DNA from: Anaerolineaceae bacterium
Lineage (GTDB): Bacteria > Chloroflexota > Anaerolineae > Anaerolineales > Anaerolineaceae
Direction of reading: 5' to 3'
Length of the DNA stretch: 5,880 bases
NCBI GenBank assembly: GCA_028699715.1
Contig: JAQVUC010000079.1
Location: 1-5,880, forward strand
Below are positions 1 to 5,880 of the stretch, piece after piece. A program made the translations under genes and the position numbers. Below the pieces are notes generated by a model. That model was given only the letters and a program-made list of their open reading frames with translations, searched no databases and was not told where the DNA came from. The first letter of the stretch is position 1, and each line of letters begins with the position of its first letter.

Positions 1-332
1 ACCAGGCTGCCGCTATTATCAAGGAAACCGCCAGCTCTGATGTCAACCTCATCTTTGGTGCCGTAGTTGACGAAAATATGGGCGACAACATTCGCATCAC
101 TGTGATTGCGACTGGCTTTGACAGAAGTGCTCCTACCACGGAGGCGGAGCAAAGTTTTTTTCGCCAAAGTTCCAGCCATCGGCCAGTAGATCGACTCAGC
201 ACTAACGATCAACCGGCAAGGAATCTTGAGAACACGCAGACAGTTGCTACAAAACAAGAAGAATATGTCTTCACCAGTGATGTAGATGTTGATATGCCGG
301 CGTTTCTCCGCAGAAGCAAGAATTCAAGATAA
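1..332 (+). CDS. ftsZ: Cell division protein FtsZ, C-terminal part (5' end outside window)
   Basis: FtsZ is the tubulin-like GTPase that polymerises into the cytoplasmic Z-ring and recruits the division machinery. Only the last 109 codons are present; the first full codon begins at base 3 and the frame ends with TAA at 330-332. The visible N-terminal part is the end of the FtsZ C-terminal subdomain, with the family-typical strands 'NLIFGAVVDENMGD' and 'IRITVIATGFD'. About 55 polar residues rich in Ser, Thr, Gln and Asn follow, matching the disordered FtsZ linker. The end, DVDMPAFLRR (285-314) plus a short basic tail, matches the conserved C-terminal peptide that binds membrane anchors such as FtsA or SepF in other bacteria. 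The GTP-binding half lies outside the window. A hairpin 33 bp downstream and a separate promoter before nrdR suggest ftsZ ends its own transcription unit. Confidence 0.96.
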   Translation, partial: QAAAIIKETASSDVNLIFGAVVDENMGDNIRITVIATGFDRSAPTTEAEQSFFRQSSSHRPVDRLSTNDQPARNLENTQTVATKQEEYVFTSDVDVDMPAFLRRSKNSR

Positions 333-365
333 TTCAGGCTGCTTCCTTTTAGATTAGCTTAAATT

Positions 366-389
366 CTCCTCCCTCTTTTGAGGGAGGAG
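366..389 (+). terminator. Perfect hairpin after ftsZ, possible terminator without U-tract
   Basis: CTCCTCCCTC (366-375) and GAGGGAGGAG (380-389) form a perfect 10-bp GC-rich stem around a TTTT loop. It extends by one A-T pair, one G-T wobble and another A-T pair at the base. It lies 33 bp after the ftsZ stop and well before the nrdR promoter, the right place to end ftsZ transcription. No run of T follows on the plus strand (AGTAAGCAAG), so it is not a textbook intrinsic terminator. It may instead stabilise the mRNA 3' end or assist factor-dependent termination. Confidence 0.55.
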
Positions 390-549
390 AGTAAGCAAGC
401 AAATGCTGAAACCATGACAATTGCATATTATTAGCAAGCTTAATTCTCTGCGTGAGTTTGTTAACAATATCAGCACGCGTCGATTCCCAATTCCACTCTT
501 CGAATAAGACCCAAGCTCTGACCTAATAATTTTTAAATACTTACGCGTA
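390..549. other. AT-rich intergenic stretch, no gene recognised
   Basis: Between the post-ftsZ hairpin and the dyad at 550 no open frame has a convincing start codon plus ribosome binding site, and no tRNA or known RNA fold is recognised. By eye it is AT-richer than the flanking genes. It holds two ACGCGT hexamers (475-480 and 543-548), each a perfect palindrome, which may be chance. A minus-strand frame stays open from 522 to 349 but lacks a usable start (see findings). Confidence 0.6.
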
Positions 550-591
550 GATTTACTCTAAAATGATCAGCGACAAATTTTAAGGTAAATC
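550..591. repeat. Imperfect AT-rich inverted repeat upstream of nrdR promoter
   Basis: GATTTAC (550-556) is mirrored exactly by GTAAATC (585-591), and TAAAAT (559-564) by ATTTTA (577-582). Between these arms lie one G-T wobble (557/584) and one mismatch (558/583). Together they form a 42-bp dyad with a 12-base centre. It ends 14 bp before the proposed -35 element of the nrdR operon, where an activator or second repressor could bind. The stem is AT-rich and lies outside the predicted transcript, so a DNA operator is more plausible than an RNA structure. No specific regulator is recognised. Confidence 0.45.
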
Positions 592-605
592 ACAGCGATT
601 TTGCC

Positions 606-634
606 TTGTCCGCATCCATAAGCCGTGCTACAAT
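606..634 (+). promoter_or_regulatory. Predicted sigma70-type promoter of the nrdR-nrdJ-dNK operon
   Basis: TTGTCC (606-611) as -35 and TACAAT (629-634) as -10 are separated by exactly 17 bp. They match TTGACA at 4 of 6 and TATAAT at 5 of 6 positions. The expected start of transcription is near 641, giving a leader of about 64 nt before the nrdR start codon. The first NrdR-like box overlaps that start point. The match is by eye; no start site is mapped. Confidence 0.6.
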
Positions 635-638
635 GCTC

Positions 639-654
639 TCACCATATATTGGGG
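639..654 (+). promoter_or_regulatory. NrdR box 1 (candidate repressor site)
   Basis: TCACCATATATTGGGG matches the known NrdR-box consensus acaCwAtATaTwGwgt at 12 of 16 positions, including all six strongly conserved bases (C4, A6, A8, T9, T11, G13). It overlaps the predicted transcription start at about 641, where bound NrdR would block RNA polymerase. A second, weaker site follows 32 bp downstream, as expected for the paired boxes typical of this regulator. Binding is inferred from the sequence match and from nrdR being the next gene. Confidence 0.72.
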
Positions 655-670
655 TAAATTCCCCACCACC

Positions 671-686
671 CCCCTACCTGTAGGGT
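671..686 (+). promoter_or_regulatory. NrdR box 2 (candidate, weaker)
   Basis: CCCCTACCTGTAGGGT matches the NrdR-box consensus at 10 of 16 positions, with five of the six strongly conserved bases (A8 is C). It contains its own palindrome, CCCTAC-CT-GTAGGG (672-685). Start to start it lies 32 bp from box 1, about three helical turns, so both boxes would face the same side of the DNA. It ends 5 bp before the purine-rich ribosome binding site (AAGGAG, 691-696). The palindrome could alternatively be a small leader hairpin. Confidence 0.55.
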
Positions 687-704
687 CTTTAAGGAGATTT
701 TTGC

Positions 705-1160
705 ATGAAGTGCCCATATTGTCAGCACTCTGATACCAGCGTCATTGATACGACCAAGGATTCTCGAGGTGGTGTTCGGAGAAGGCGCGAGTGTAACAGC
801 TGCCATCAACGCTTCAGCACTTATGAACGACCGATCCTCACAACCCCTCTGCTGATCAAGCGAGACGGGACGCGTGAGGAATTTGACCGTGAAAAACTCC
901 TGGCTGGGCTTCGGATGGCCTGCACAAAACGCCCGATCCCTGCCGCAACGATTGAAGATCTGGTTAATAGTATTGAATCAGAACTCCAAAAAAAGGGACG
1001 CGCTGAAATCAACTCCCGCCTGATTGGTGATCTTGCCGTTAAGGGCTTAAAAGAAATCGACCACATCGCCTATATCCGCTACGCAATTGTTTACCTTCGA
1101 ATGGATGATCTGCATACTATTCGCGATGAGATCAACCACCTGCTTACAGAAGAAGAATAA
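705..1160 (+). CDS. nrdR: Transcriptional repressor NrdR
   Basis: NrdR is a zinc- and nucleotide-binding repressor that senses ATP/dATP and shuts off ribonucleotide reductase genes by binding paired NrdR boxes. The 151-residue length is normal for the family. An N-terminal zinc ribbon has Cys pairs C3/C6 and C30/C33, with the arginine-rich stretch V24-R28 between them and the typical FSTYERP segment at 37-43. The ATP-cone domain follows from about residue 48, starting with the KRDG motif (52-55) and including FDREKL (60-65), and the family signature AYIRYAIVYL spans 122-131. AAGGAG at 691-696, 8 bp before ATG, supports this start. It is first in an operon with nrdJ (16-bp gap), an arrangement also known from the Streptomyces nrdRJ operon. 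Two box-like sites in its own promoter and leader predict autoregulation. Confidence 0.97.
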   Translation: MKCPYCQHSDTSVIDTTKDSRGGVRRRRECNSCHQRFSTYERPILTTPLLIKRDGTREEFDREKLLAGLRMACTKRPIPAATIEDLVNSIESELQKKGRAEINSRLIGDLAVKGLKEIDHIAYIRYAIVYLRMDDLHTIRDEINHLLTEEE

Positions 1161-1176
1161 TTAACCGAGGTACACC

Positions 1177-3750
1177 ATGACCGAACAAGACCCAACATAC
1201 ACGGGTTTATTCCCGACCCCCCCACTTCCTGATGATTTACCATCCATAGAGTTAACTGAAAATTCGATACAGATCCTGAACAAACGCTATCTGCGACATG
1301 GTCCTGATGGAAAAGCAGCCGAATCTATCGACGAAATGTTTTGGAGGATCGCCTGGCATGTTTCAGACACGCCGGAGCGGGAGGAAGACCATACAAAAGT
1401 GGCCAAAGATTTTTACAAAATGTTGGTGGGTAAGGCTTTCTTTCCCAATTCACCGACATTTACAGGGGCTGGTACTCCCCTGGGTCAGCTGGCAGCTTGT
1501 TTTGTTCTGCCAGTCTCGGATGATATGGGTCGGGCAAACGACGGTATTTTCAGCACGCTGCGAAACGCGGCTCTAATTCAACAGACCGGCGGTGGAAATG
1601 GTTTCAGCTTTTCCCGCTTGCGTCCTTCGGGCTCGCACGTCAAGGCTTCTGCTGGCAGAGCCACCGGTCCGGTTGGTTTTTTGAAAGTTTACGACAACGC
1701 TTTTGGAGAAATTGCCCAGGGCGGTACCCGCCGCGGTGCTAATATGGGTGTTTTGCGGATCGATCATCCGGATATTGAAGATTTTATTGTTTGCAAAACC
1801 AGCGAAACTGCCATCACAAATTTCAACATTTCCCTGGGCATCACAGACGATTTCATGAAAGCAGTAGAAGAGGATGGCGATTGGGATCTGCGTTTCCCCG
1901 ATGTCCACGCGCCAGAATACAAGAGTTTCAAAGGCACAATCAGTCAGGCTGAAAAAGCTGGTTTAGCCATCAAAACTTACAAAACGGTGAAAGCCCGGGA
2001 CTTATTCAACAAATTTGTTAAGCAAGCGCATCACAACGGCGAGCCAGGAGCGCTATTTATTGACGTCGCCAACCGTCAGAATCCGGTCCCCCATCTTTAT
2101 GAACTGGAAGCGACCAATCCCTGCGGTGAACAATGGCTTGGACCTTATGAAAATTGTTGTTTGGGTTCGATCAACCTGGCCGAACACTATGGAGAAAACG
2201 GAACGGTTGACTGGGTCAAACTGCGCCAAACCACCAAGACAGCCACCTTGTTCCTGGATCATGTGGTTGACAAAAATGCCTACGTTCCGGCTGTGCCGGA
2301 ATTACGGGAGGCCGCCATGGACTGCCGCCGCATAGGATTGGGCATCATGGGTCTGGCAGATTTGATGTACCACTGCGGCGTCCGCTATGGGTCCGAAGAA
2401 TCCCTGGAATTCTGCGGACAGGTGATGGAATATGTGCGTTATTTTTCCATGGAGACAAGCATTGAGCTGGCGGAAGCGCACGGAGCTTTCCCCGCCATCA
2501 CTGAAAGCATTTACGACCCTGAAAATATTACCTGGGAAGCTCCCAGCCCCCTCACGCCCTACAGCCGCAATTGGCAGCGCCCCTTCCTTGATTGGGAATT
2601 GATCAGAGAGGGAATAAAAGCTCACGGTATTCGCAACGCCGCTCAAACAACCATCGCCCCCACAGGCACCATTGGCACCGTCGCGGGAGTTGAAGGCTAT
2701 GGCTGCGAACCTGTCTTCGCGCTGGCTTACGTTCGCCACGTGAATGACAATGGCAATGACCTGATCCTCAATTATGTCAGTCCCTACTTCCAGGAAGCGC
2801 TGGACGCGATCGATTTATCCGAAGAGGAAAAAGAGGACATCATTTCCAAAGTGCTGGAACAAGGCAGCTGCCAACACATCGAAAACCTGCCCCTGCATAT
2901 CCGCAACGTCTTTGTGGTCTCAGCTGATGTTTCGGCGGAAGAGCACATCAACATCCAGGCGGCCTTGCAGCGCTTTGTTGACAACAGTCTGAGCAAAACC
3001 ATCAATTTCCCGGCTGGAACAACAGAGCAAGAAGTGGGCGATGCCTTCATGCAAGCCTGGAAATTGGGTTGCAAAGGAATCACGGTTTACATCACTGGTT
3101 CCAGGGAAAAAGTTGTCCTGGAAACAAAAGCTACCATGGAGAAAAAGGATGGTACAGCTGATGTTGTGAAATCCAAGTTATACGGCGAGGATATTGAAGG
3201 ACAGCTGAGTCTGTGGAAAGAGAACAAAAAACCCCGTCCCCGGGCACTTAAGGGCTATACCTATTCGATCGAAACTCCATTGGGAAAAGCTTTTGTAACG
3301 ATTAACGAAAACGGAGGCAACCAACCTTTCGAAGTTTTCATCAACACAGCCAAGGCTGGCTCTGAAACGGCAGCTCATTCAGAAGCGATAGGTCGTTTGA
3401 TTTCCTATATACTTCGCATCGCCTCTCCGATTGAACCACGCGACCGTTTGCGAATAACGCTTGACCAGCTGGCAGGAATTGGCGGAGGGCGCTCGCTTGG
3501 TTTCGGTATCAACCGCGTGCGTTCACTTCCGGATGGTATTTCAAAAGCATTGGATGAATACCTCTATCAGCAAAATTCAGCAGTTGAGCCGGCGGAACCT
3601 GTTGTAATTGCCAATCCCCTGCCGCTTGTTGGGGACCAGCAACCTGCTTTCCATCCCATCGGTGAACTCTGTCCTGAGTGTGGTGAAGCAACCATGATCA
3701 ACGAAGAAGGCTGCCGTAAGTGCTACACCTGCGGACATAGTGAGTGCTGA
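1177..3750 (+). CDS. nrdJ: Class II (adenosylcobalamin-dependent) ribonucleotide reductase
   Basis: This cytoplasmic enzyme reduces ribonucleotides to deoxyribonucleotides, using coenzyme B12 to generate the thiyl radical, so it works with or without oxygen. The 857-residue frame is uninterrupted by an intein. C108 (AACFVLP) and C327 match the active-site redox pair. N314-P-C316-G-E318 is the catalytic finger-loop motif with radical Cys C316. APTGTIG (494-500) is the substrate phosphate loop. Residues about 685-795 form a TSCPD domain. The tail has four Cys (C832, C835, C846, C849) suggesting a zinc site, then C852-x4-C857, which resembles the C-terminal thiol shuttle of class II enzymes. No N-terminal ATP-cone is seen, so overall dATP feedback inside the enzyme is unlikely and control may fall more to NrdR. 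GAGG at 1167-1170, 6 bp before ATG, supports the start. Where most relatives have Asn after the second redox Cys, this one has C328. Confidence 0.97.
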   Translation: MTEQDPTYTGLFPTPPLPDDLPSIELTENSIQILNKRYLRHGPDGKAAESIDEMFWRIAWHVSDTPEREEDHTKVAKDFYKMLVGKAFFPNSPTFTGAGTPLGQLAACFVLPVSDDMGRANDGIFSTLRNAALIQQTGGGNGFSFSRLRPSGSHVKASAGRATGPVGFLKVYDNAFGEIAQGGTRRGANMGVLRIDHPDIEDFIVCKTSETAITNFNISLGITDDFMKAVEEDGDWDLRFPDVHAPEYKSFKGTISQAEKAGLAIKTYKTVKARDLFNKFVKQAHHNGEPGALFIDVANRQNPVPHLYELEATNPCGEQWLGPYENCCLGSINLAEHYGENGTVDWVKLRQTTKTATLFLDHVVDKNAYVPAVPELREAAMDCRRIGLGIMGLADLMYHCGVRYGSEESLEFCGQVMEYVRYFSMETSIELAEAHGAFPAITESIYDPENITWEAPSPLTPYSRNWQRPFLDWELIREGIKAHGIRNAAQTTIAPTGTIGTVAGVEGYGCEPVFALAYVRHVNDNGNDLILNYVSPYFQEALDAIDLSEEEKEDIISKVLEQGSCQHIENLPLHIRNVFVVSADVSAEEHINIQAALQRFVDNSLSKTINFPAGTTEQEVGDAFMQAWKLGCKGITVYITGSREKVVLETKATMEKKDGTADVVKSKLYGEDIEGQLSLWKENKKPRPRALKGYTYSIETPLGKAFVTINENGGNQPFEVFINTAKAGSETAAHSEAIGRLISYILRIASPIEPRDRLRITLDQLAGIGGGRSLGFGINRVRSLPDGISKALDEYLYQQNSAVEPAEPVVIANPLPLVGDQQPAFHPIGELCPECGEATMINEEGCRKCYTCGHSEC

Positions 3751-4438
3751 AATGAATGTAGAAAAAGACGCTATGACCTGGATTGTAATGGCCGGCAACA
3801 TCGGCAGCGGCAAGACCTCCCTGACGCAACTGCTCAGCCAACGTTTAGGTTGGCAGTCATTTTATGAATCAGTGGAAAACAACCCCTATTTAGCTGATTT
3901 TTATGCCGACATGAGAACCTGGGCTTTTCATTTGCAGATGTACTTCTTGGGCAATCGAGCCCATGAGATTGAGTATATGATCGAGACTGGGGAACCGGCC
4001 TTGATGGACCGCAGTATTTATGAAGATGCTCACATCTTCGTGCGCGCCCTGCATGAGATGGATAATCTGTCAGAGCGCGACTTTCAGGCTTACACAAAGC
4101 TCTACACCCTGGTGCTTGACAAATTGCAAAAACCGAACCTCTTGGTTTTTCTGGATGCTCCGGTCAGCACGCTTGTGGATCGCATTCAAAAACGTGCCAG
4201 ATCAATTGAGGACAGCATAGACCCGGACTACCTGAGATTGCTTGATTCCTATTACAAGCAATGGATCCCGACCTACAACGAAAGCCCATTGCTCACAATC
4301 AACAGCGAAAATTATGACTTTGTAAACAATTTAGAGCATCTGGAAGAAATTAGTAAAGCTGTTGATTATTGTATTAAAACCCGAAAAAACCTGGTGTTAA
4401 ATGCACCTGGGAATTTCAGCTACGATTTTGCAAAATAA
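3740..4438 (+). CDS. Deoxynucleoside kinase (dNK / dGK-dAK family)
   Basis: The family phosphorylates deoxynucleosides to monophosphates, the first salvage step into the dNTP pool. Numbered from the GTG at 3740, the P-loop is GNIGSGKT (19-26). E43 in the ESVENNPYL segment aligns with the catalytic Glu of the family's EPV motif. W61, Q66 and R73 match the nucleoside-contacting W-x4-Q-x6-R pattern of human dCK, and DRS (90-92) replaces the usual ERS. The arginine LID is RIQKRAR (148-154), with Ala where Gly is common. The length of 232 residues is normal. The start is uncertain: GTG 3740 overlaps nrdJ by 11 bp, ATG 3752 starts one base after the nrdJ stop, and ATG 3773 lies just before the P-loop. 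None has a strong ribosome binding site, so translational coupling to nrdJ is likely. Substrate preference (dA, dG or dC) cannot be read reliably. Confidence 0.92.
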   Translation: MSAEMNVEKDAMTWIVMAGNIGSGKTSLTQLLSQRLGWQSFYESVENNPYLADFYADMRTWAFHLQMYFLGNRAHEIEYMIETGEPALMDRSIYEDAHIFVRALHEMDNLSERDFQAYTKLYTLVLDKLQKPNLLVFLDAPVSTLVDRIQKRARSIEDSIDPDYLRLLDSYYKQWIPTYNESPLLTINSENYDFVNNLEHLEEISKAVDYCIKTRKNLVLNAPGNFSYDFAK

Positions 4439-4474
4439 GTTGACGGAAAATTTTGATGGTCTTATACTAAACAT

Positions 4475-4513
4475 GTTCGCCGACCAGGTGCCCCCTTCAC
4501 TTGGTCGGTGAAC
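4475..4513. terminator. Bidirectional terminator between the dNK gene and obg
   Basis: Two 16-base arms (4475-4490 and 4498-4513) pair along their whole length with two G-T wobbles, around the loop CCCCCTT. On the plus strand the stem is followed by GTTTTAA, a short U-tract for the nrdR-nrdJ-dNK operon. On the minus strand it is followed by ATGTTTAGTAT, a weaker one for obg. The obg stop codon (4517-4519) lies only 3 bp from the stem, and the hairpin is 36 bp after the kinase stop, so one structure probably serves both convergent units. In the obg direction the two G-T positions become A-C mismatches, weakening it there. Confidence 0.85.
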
Positions 4514-4516
4514 GTT

Positions 4517-5776
4517 TTAATCCTGCCATGTCAATTCCCAATCCGCGACAAAAACACTTTCCCCTTCTTTGATTCCTGCCTTGCGGAGGGCTTTATCCAC
4601 GCCGATCCCAGCCATAAATTTCTGAAAACGTCTGACCGAACCGGGTTGATCGAAATAGGTCATTGCAGCAGCCCGTTCGATGCGTTTACCGGTCACAACC
4701 CAACCATCTTCAACCTGCTCAATTTCGAAGGCATTGGGGTCTTCTTCAGAGCGGTAAACCGGTAACTCAACCTCAACCGGTTCAGTTGGAAGTTCCTGCA
4801 GACGGTGCCAGGCCTTCCACATCAGTTCTCGCAAGTTCAAATGTGTGACCGCTGAAATCGGCATCAGTTCCACCCCTTCGGCCGAAAACCTTGCCTTGAG
4901 TTCTTCGTACTTGGCTTCAACATCAGGCAAATCCATTTTGTTCAAGACGACAATTTGAGGTAAATTTCCCAGACGTTCGTCAAACATATCCAGTTCGGCG
5001 TTGATGTCCTGGTAGTCACTGTAAACATCTCCACTGAGCCCATCAAGCACATGAATGAGAATGCGCGTGCGTTGTATATGACGCAAAAATTCGAAGCCCA
5101 AACCAATTCCTTCTGAAGCGCCTTCAATCAATCCGGGGATGTCAGCCATGACCATGGTGGTATCCAGGTCCAGTTGGACCACGCCCAAATTTGGCTCCAG
5201 GGTGGTGAAAGGATAAGCAGCGATCTTTGGTGTGGCATTGGTTGTGGCAGCCAAAATTGACGATTTACCGGCATTAGGCAGTCCAACCAGGCCAACATCC
5301 GCGATCAGCTTCAATTCCAGTCTAATGGTCAATTCTTCGCCAGGTTCGCCCCGTTCAGCTGTCAGCGGCATCTGATTTCTGCTGGTGGCAAAATGTTGAT
5401 TGCCGCGACCCCCTCTTCCGCCTTTAACAACAATCAGGGTCTGATCCGGGTTTACCAGATCTCCAATCAGCTCAGCGGTTTCGTCATTGTAGACAATGGT
5501 TCCCGGGGGTACTTCAATAATCAAGTCGTCGGCTGATTTGCCGGAGCGGTTTGAAGGGCCACCGTTTTTGCCAGCTTGGGCGGCAAACTTCTGGTTGTAA
5601 TGGAAACGATTAAGTGTGTTCAAAGTTGGATTAACTTTCAGGATGACATCTCCACCCCGGCCGCCATCACCGCCATCAGGACCTCCCTTGGGGCGGTACT
5701 TTTCGCGGTGCATGTGCACGATGCCATCGCCACCCTTGCCGGATGCGACAGAAATTACTACTGAATCTATGAACAT
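4517..5776 (-). CDS. obg: GTPase Obg (CgtA), ribosome-associated
   Basis: Obg is an essential cytoplasmic GTPase that binds the large ribosomal subunit, acts in its late assembly and links growth to GTP/ppGpp levels. The 419-residue protein has all three domains. The N-terminal glycine-rich Obg fold covers about 1-158, with REKYRPKGGPDGGDGGRGG at 24-42. The G domain follows with G1 GLPNAGKS (165-172), G2 at T191/T192 in YPFTTLEPN, G3 DIPG (212-215), G4 NKMD (279-282) and G5 SAV (308-310). The C-terminal OCT domain runs from about 341 to 419. The ATG at 5776 gives the family-typical start MFID. Its ribosome binding site is weak (purine-rich GAAGAAATGAG). The gene converges on the nrdR operon, so it is a separate unit and a housekeeping neighbour rather than a partner in nucleotide metabolism. 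Confidence 0.97.
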   Translation of the reverse strand: MFIDSVVISVASGKGGDGIVHMHREKYRPKGGPDGGDGGRGGDVILKVNPTLNTLNRFHYNQKFAAQAGKNGGPSNRSGKSADDLIIEVPPGTIVYNDETAELIGDLVNPDQTLIVVKGGRGGRGNQHFATSRNQMPLTAERGEPGEELTIRLELKLIADVGLVGLPNAGKSSILAATTNATPKIAAYPFTTLEPNLGVVQLDLDTTMVMADIPGLIEGASEGIGLGFEFLRHIQRTRILIHVLDGLSGDVYSDYQDINAELDMFDERLGNLPQIVVLNKMDLPDVEAKYEELKARFSAEGVELMPISAVTHLNLRELMWKAWHRLQELPTEPVEVELPVYRSEEDPNAFEIEQVEDGWVVTGKRIERAAAMTYFDQPGSVRRFQKFMAGIGVDKALRKAGIKEGESVFVADWELTWQD

Positions 5777-5809
5777 ACAAACTCATTTCTTCTAAAATTC
5801 TCTTGAATA

Positions 5810-5838
5810 AGTTTAACACAATCATCGCCTTGATCCAA
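5810..5838 (-). promoter_or_regulatory. Tentative obg promoter
   Basis: Reading the minus strand, TTGGAT (5838-5833) as -35 and TAAACT (5815-5810) as -10 are 17 bp apart. A TG one base before the -10 gives an extended -10 form. Matches to consensus are modest (3 of 6 and 4 of 6). Transcription would start near 5803, leaving a leader of about 27 nt. This is the best candidate in the 104 bp available, but the gene could also be read from further upstream outside the window. Confidence 0.35.
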
Positions 5839-5860
5839 TCGCACACAAGCAAACGATTAG
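5835..5860. repeat. Short inverted repeat overlapping the obg -35 region
   Basis: CCAATCG (5835-5841) and CGATTAG (5854-5860) are inverted copies matching at 6 of 7 bases, with 12 bp between them. The left arm overlaps the tentative -35 element of obg, so an operator is possible. Arms this short can also arise by chance, and no regulator is recognised. Confidence 0.25.
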
Positions 5861-5880
5861 TCGACACTAATAAAGCAAGG

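Noticed and set aside
475..548. Two ACGCGT palindromes 68 bp apart in the intergenic region
   Set aside because: Two copies of a hexamer with different flanks are weak evidence for a regulatory site.
650..665. TGGGG-TAAATT-CCCCA inverted repeat between the NrdR boxes
   Set aside because: The 5-bp arms are short and partly overlap box 1; the 6-base loop could form in the leader RNA, but nothing supports an attenuator, as no U-tract or alternative fold is seen.
635..704. Cobalamin riboswitch in the leader of the B12-dependent reductase operon
   Set aside because: The predicted leader is only about 64 nt, too short for the roughly 200-nt riboswitch, and no B12-box sequence is visible.
821..1066. 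81-codon minus-strand open frame inside nrdR
   Set aside because: It lies antisense within a clearly conserved gene, and its low-complexity Ser/Arg-rich product looks like a shadow of nrdR codon use.
2302..2739. 145-codon minus-strand open frame inside nrdJ
   Set aside because: The plus-strand product there carries the conserved reductase core, including the APTGTIG loop; the antisense product shows no known motif or ribosome binding site.
4508..4765. 85-codon plus-strand open frame after the terminator
   Set aside because: It starts inside the terminator stem and is antisense to the conserved OCT domain of obg.

Overview
The window looks like ordinary bacterial chromosome: dense housekeeping genes of moderate GC content with an AT-richer intergenic gap. 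The set is the end of ftsZ, nrdR, a class II (adenosylcobalamin-dependent) ribonucleotide reductase gene nrdJ, a deoxynucleoside kinase gene, and obg on the opposite strand. Reliance on a B12-dependent reductase beside nrdR and a dNK-type kinase, next to ftsZ, would suit a deep-branching, probably anaerobic lineage such as Chloroflexota (Anaerolineae-like). That placement is inference from gene content and protein flavour, not a measurement.

Layout, left to right. Positions 1-332 hold the last 109 codons of ftsZ, ending in a clear FtsZ C-terminal peptide. Positions 333-704 are noncoding. They contain a perfect 10-bp hairpin just after ftsZ, an AT-rich imperfect dyad at 550-591, a sigma70-type promoter at 606-634, and two NrdR-box-like sites at 639-654 and 671-686, centred 32 bp apart. 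Positions 705-4438 are one plus-strand operon, nrdR-nrdJ-dNK, with a 16-bp gap and then overlapping or abutting genes. A long hairpin at 4475-4513 separates it from the convergent obg gene (4517-5776, minus strand). Positions 5777-5880 are the obg upstream region with a tentative promoter.

How the genes work together. NrdJ makes deoxyribonucleotides de novo, the kinase salvages deoxynucleosides into the same pool, and NrdR is the nucleotide-sensing repressor that would control both through the operon promoter and thereby its own expression. The first box overlaps the predicted transcription start and the second lies in the leader before the ribosome binding site, which suits repression. FtsZ and Obg are essential growth and division proteins in separate transcription units.

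No mobile element, CRISPR array, tRNA, rRNA or riboswitch was recognised. I see no new biological system here. The points most worth following are the NrdR-box pair on an autoregulated reductase-plus-salvage operon and the uncharacterised dyad upstream of its promoter.
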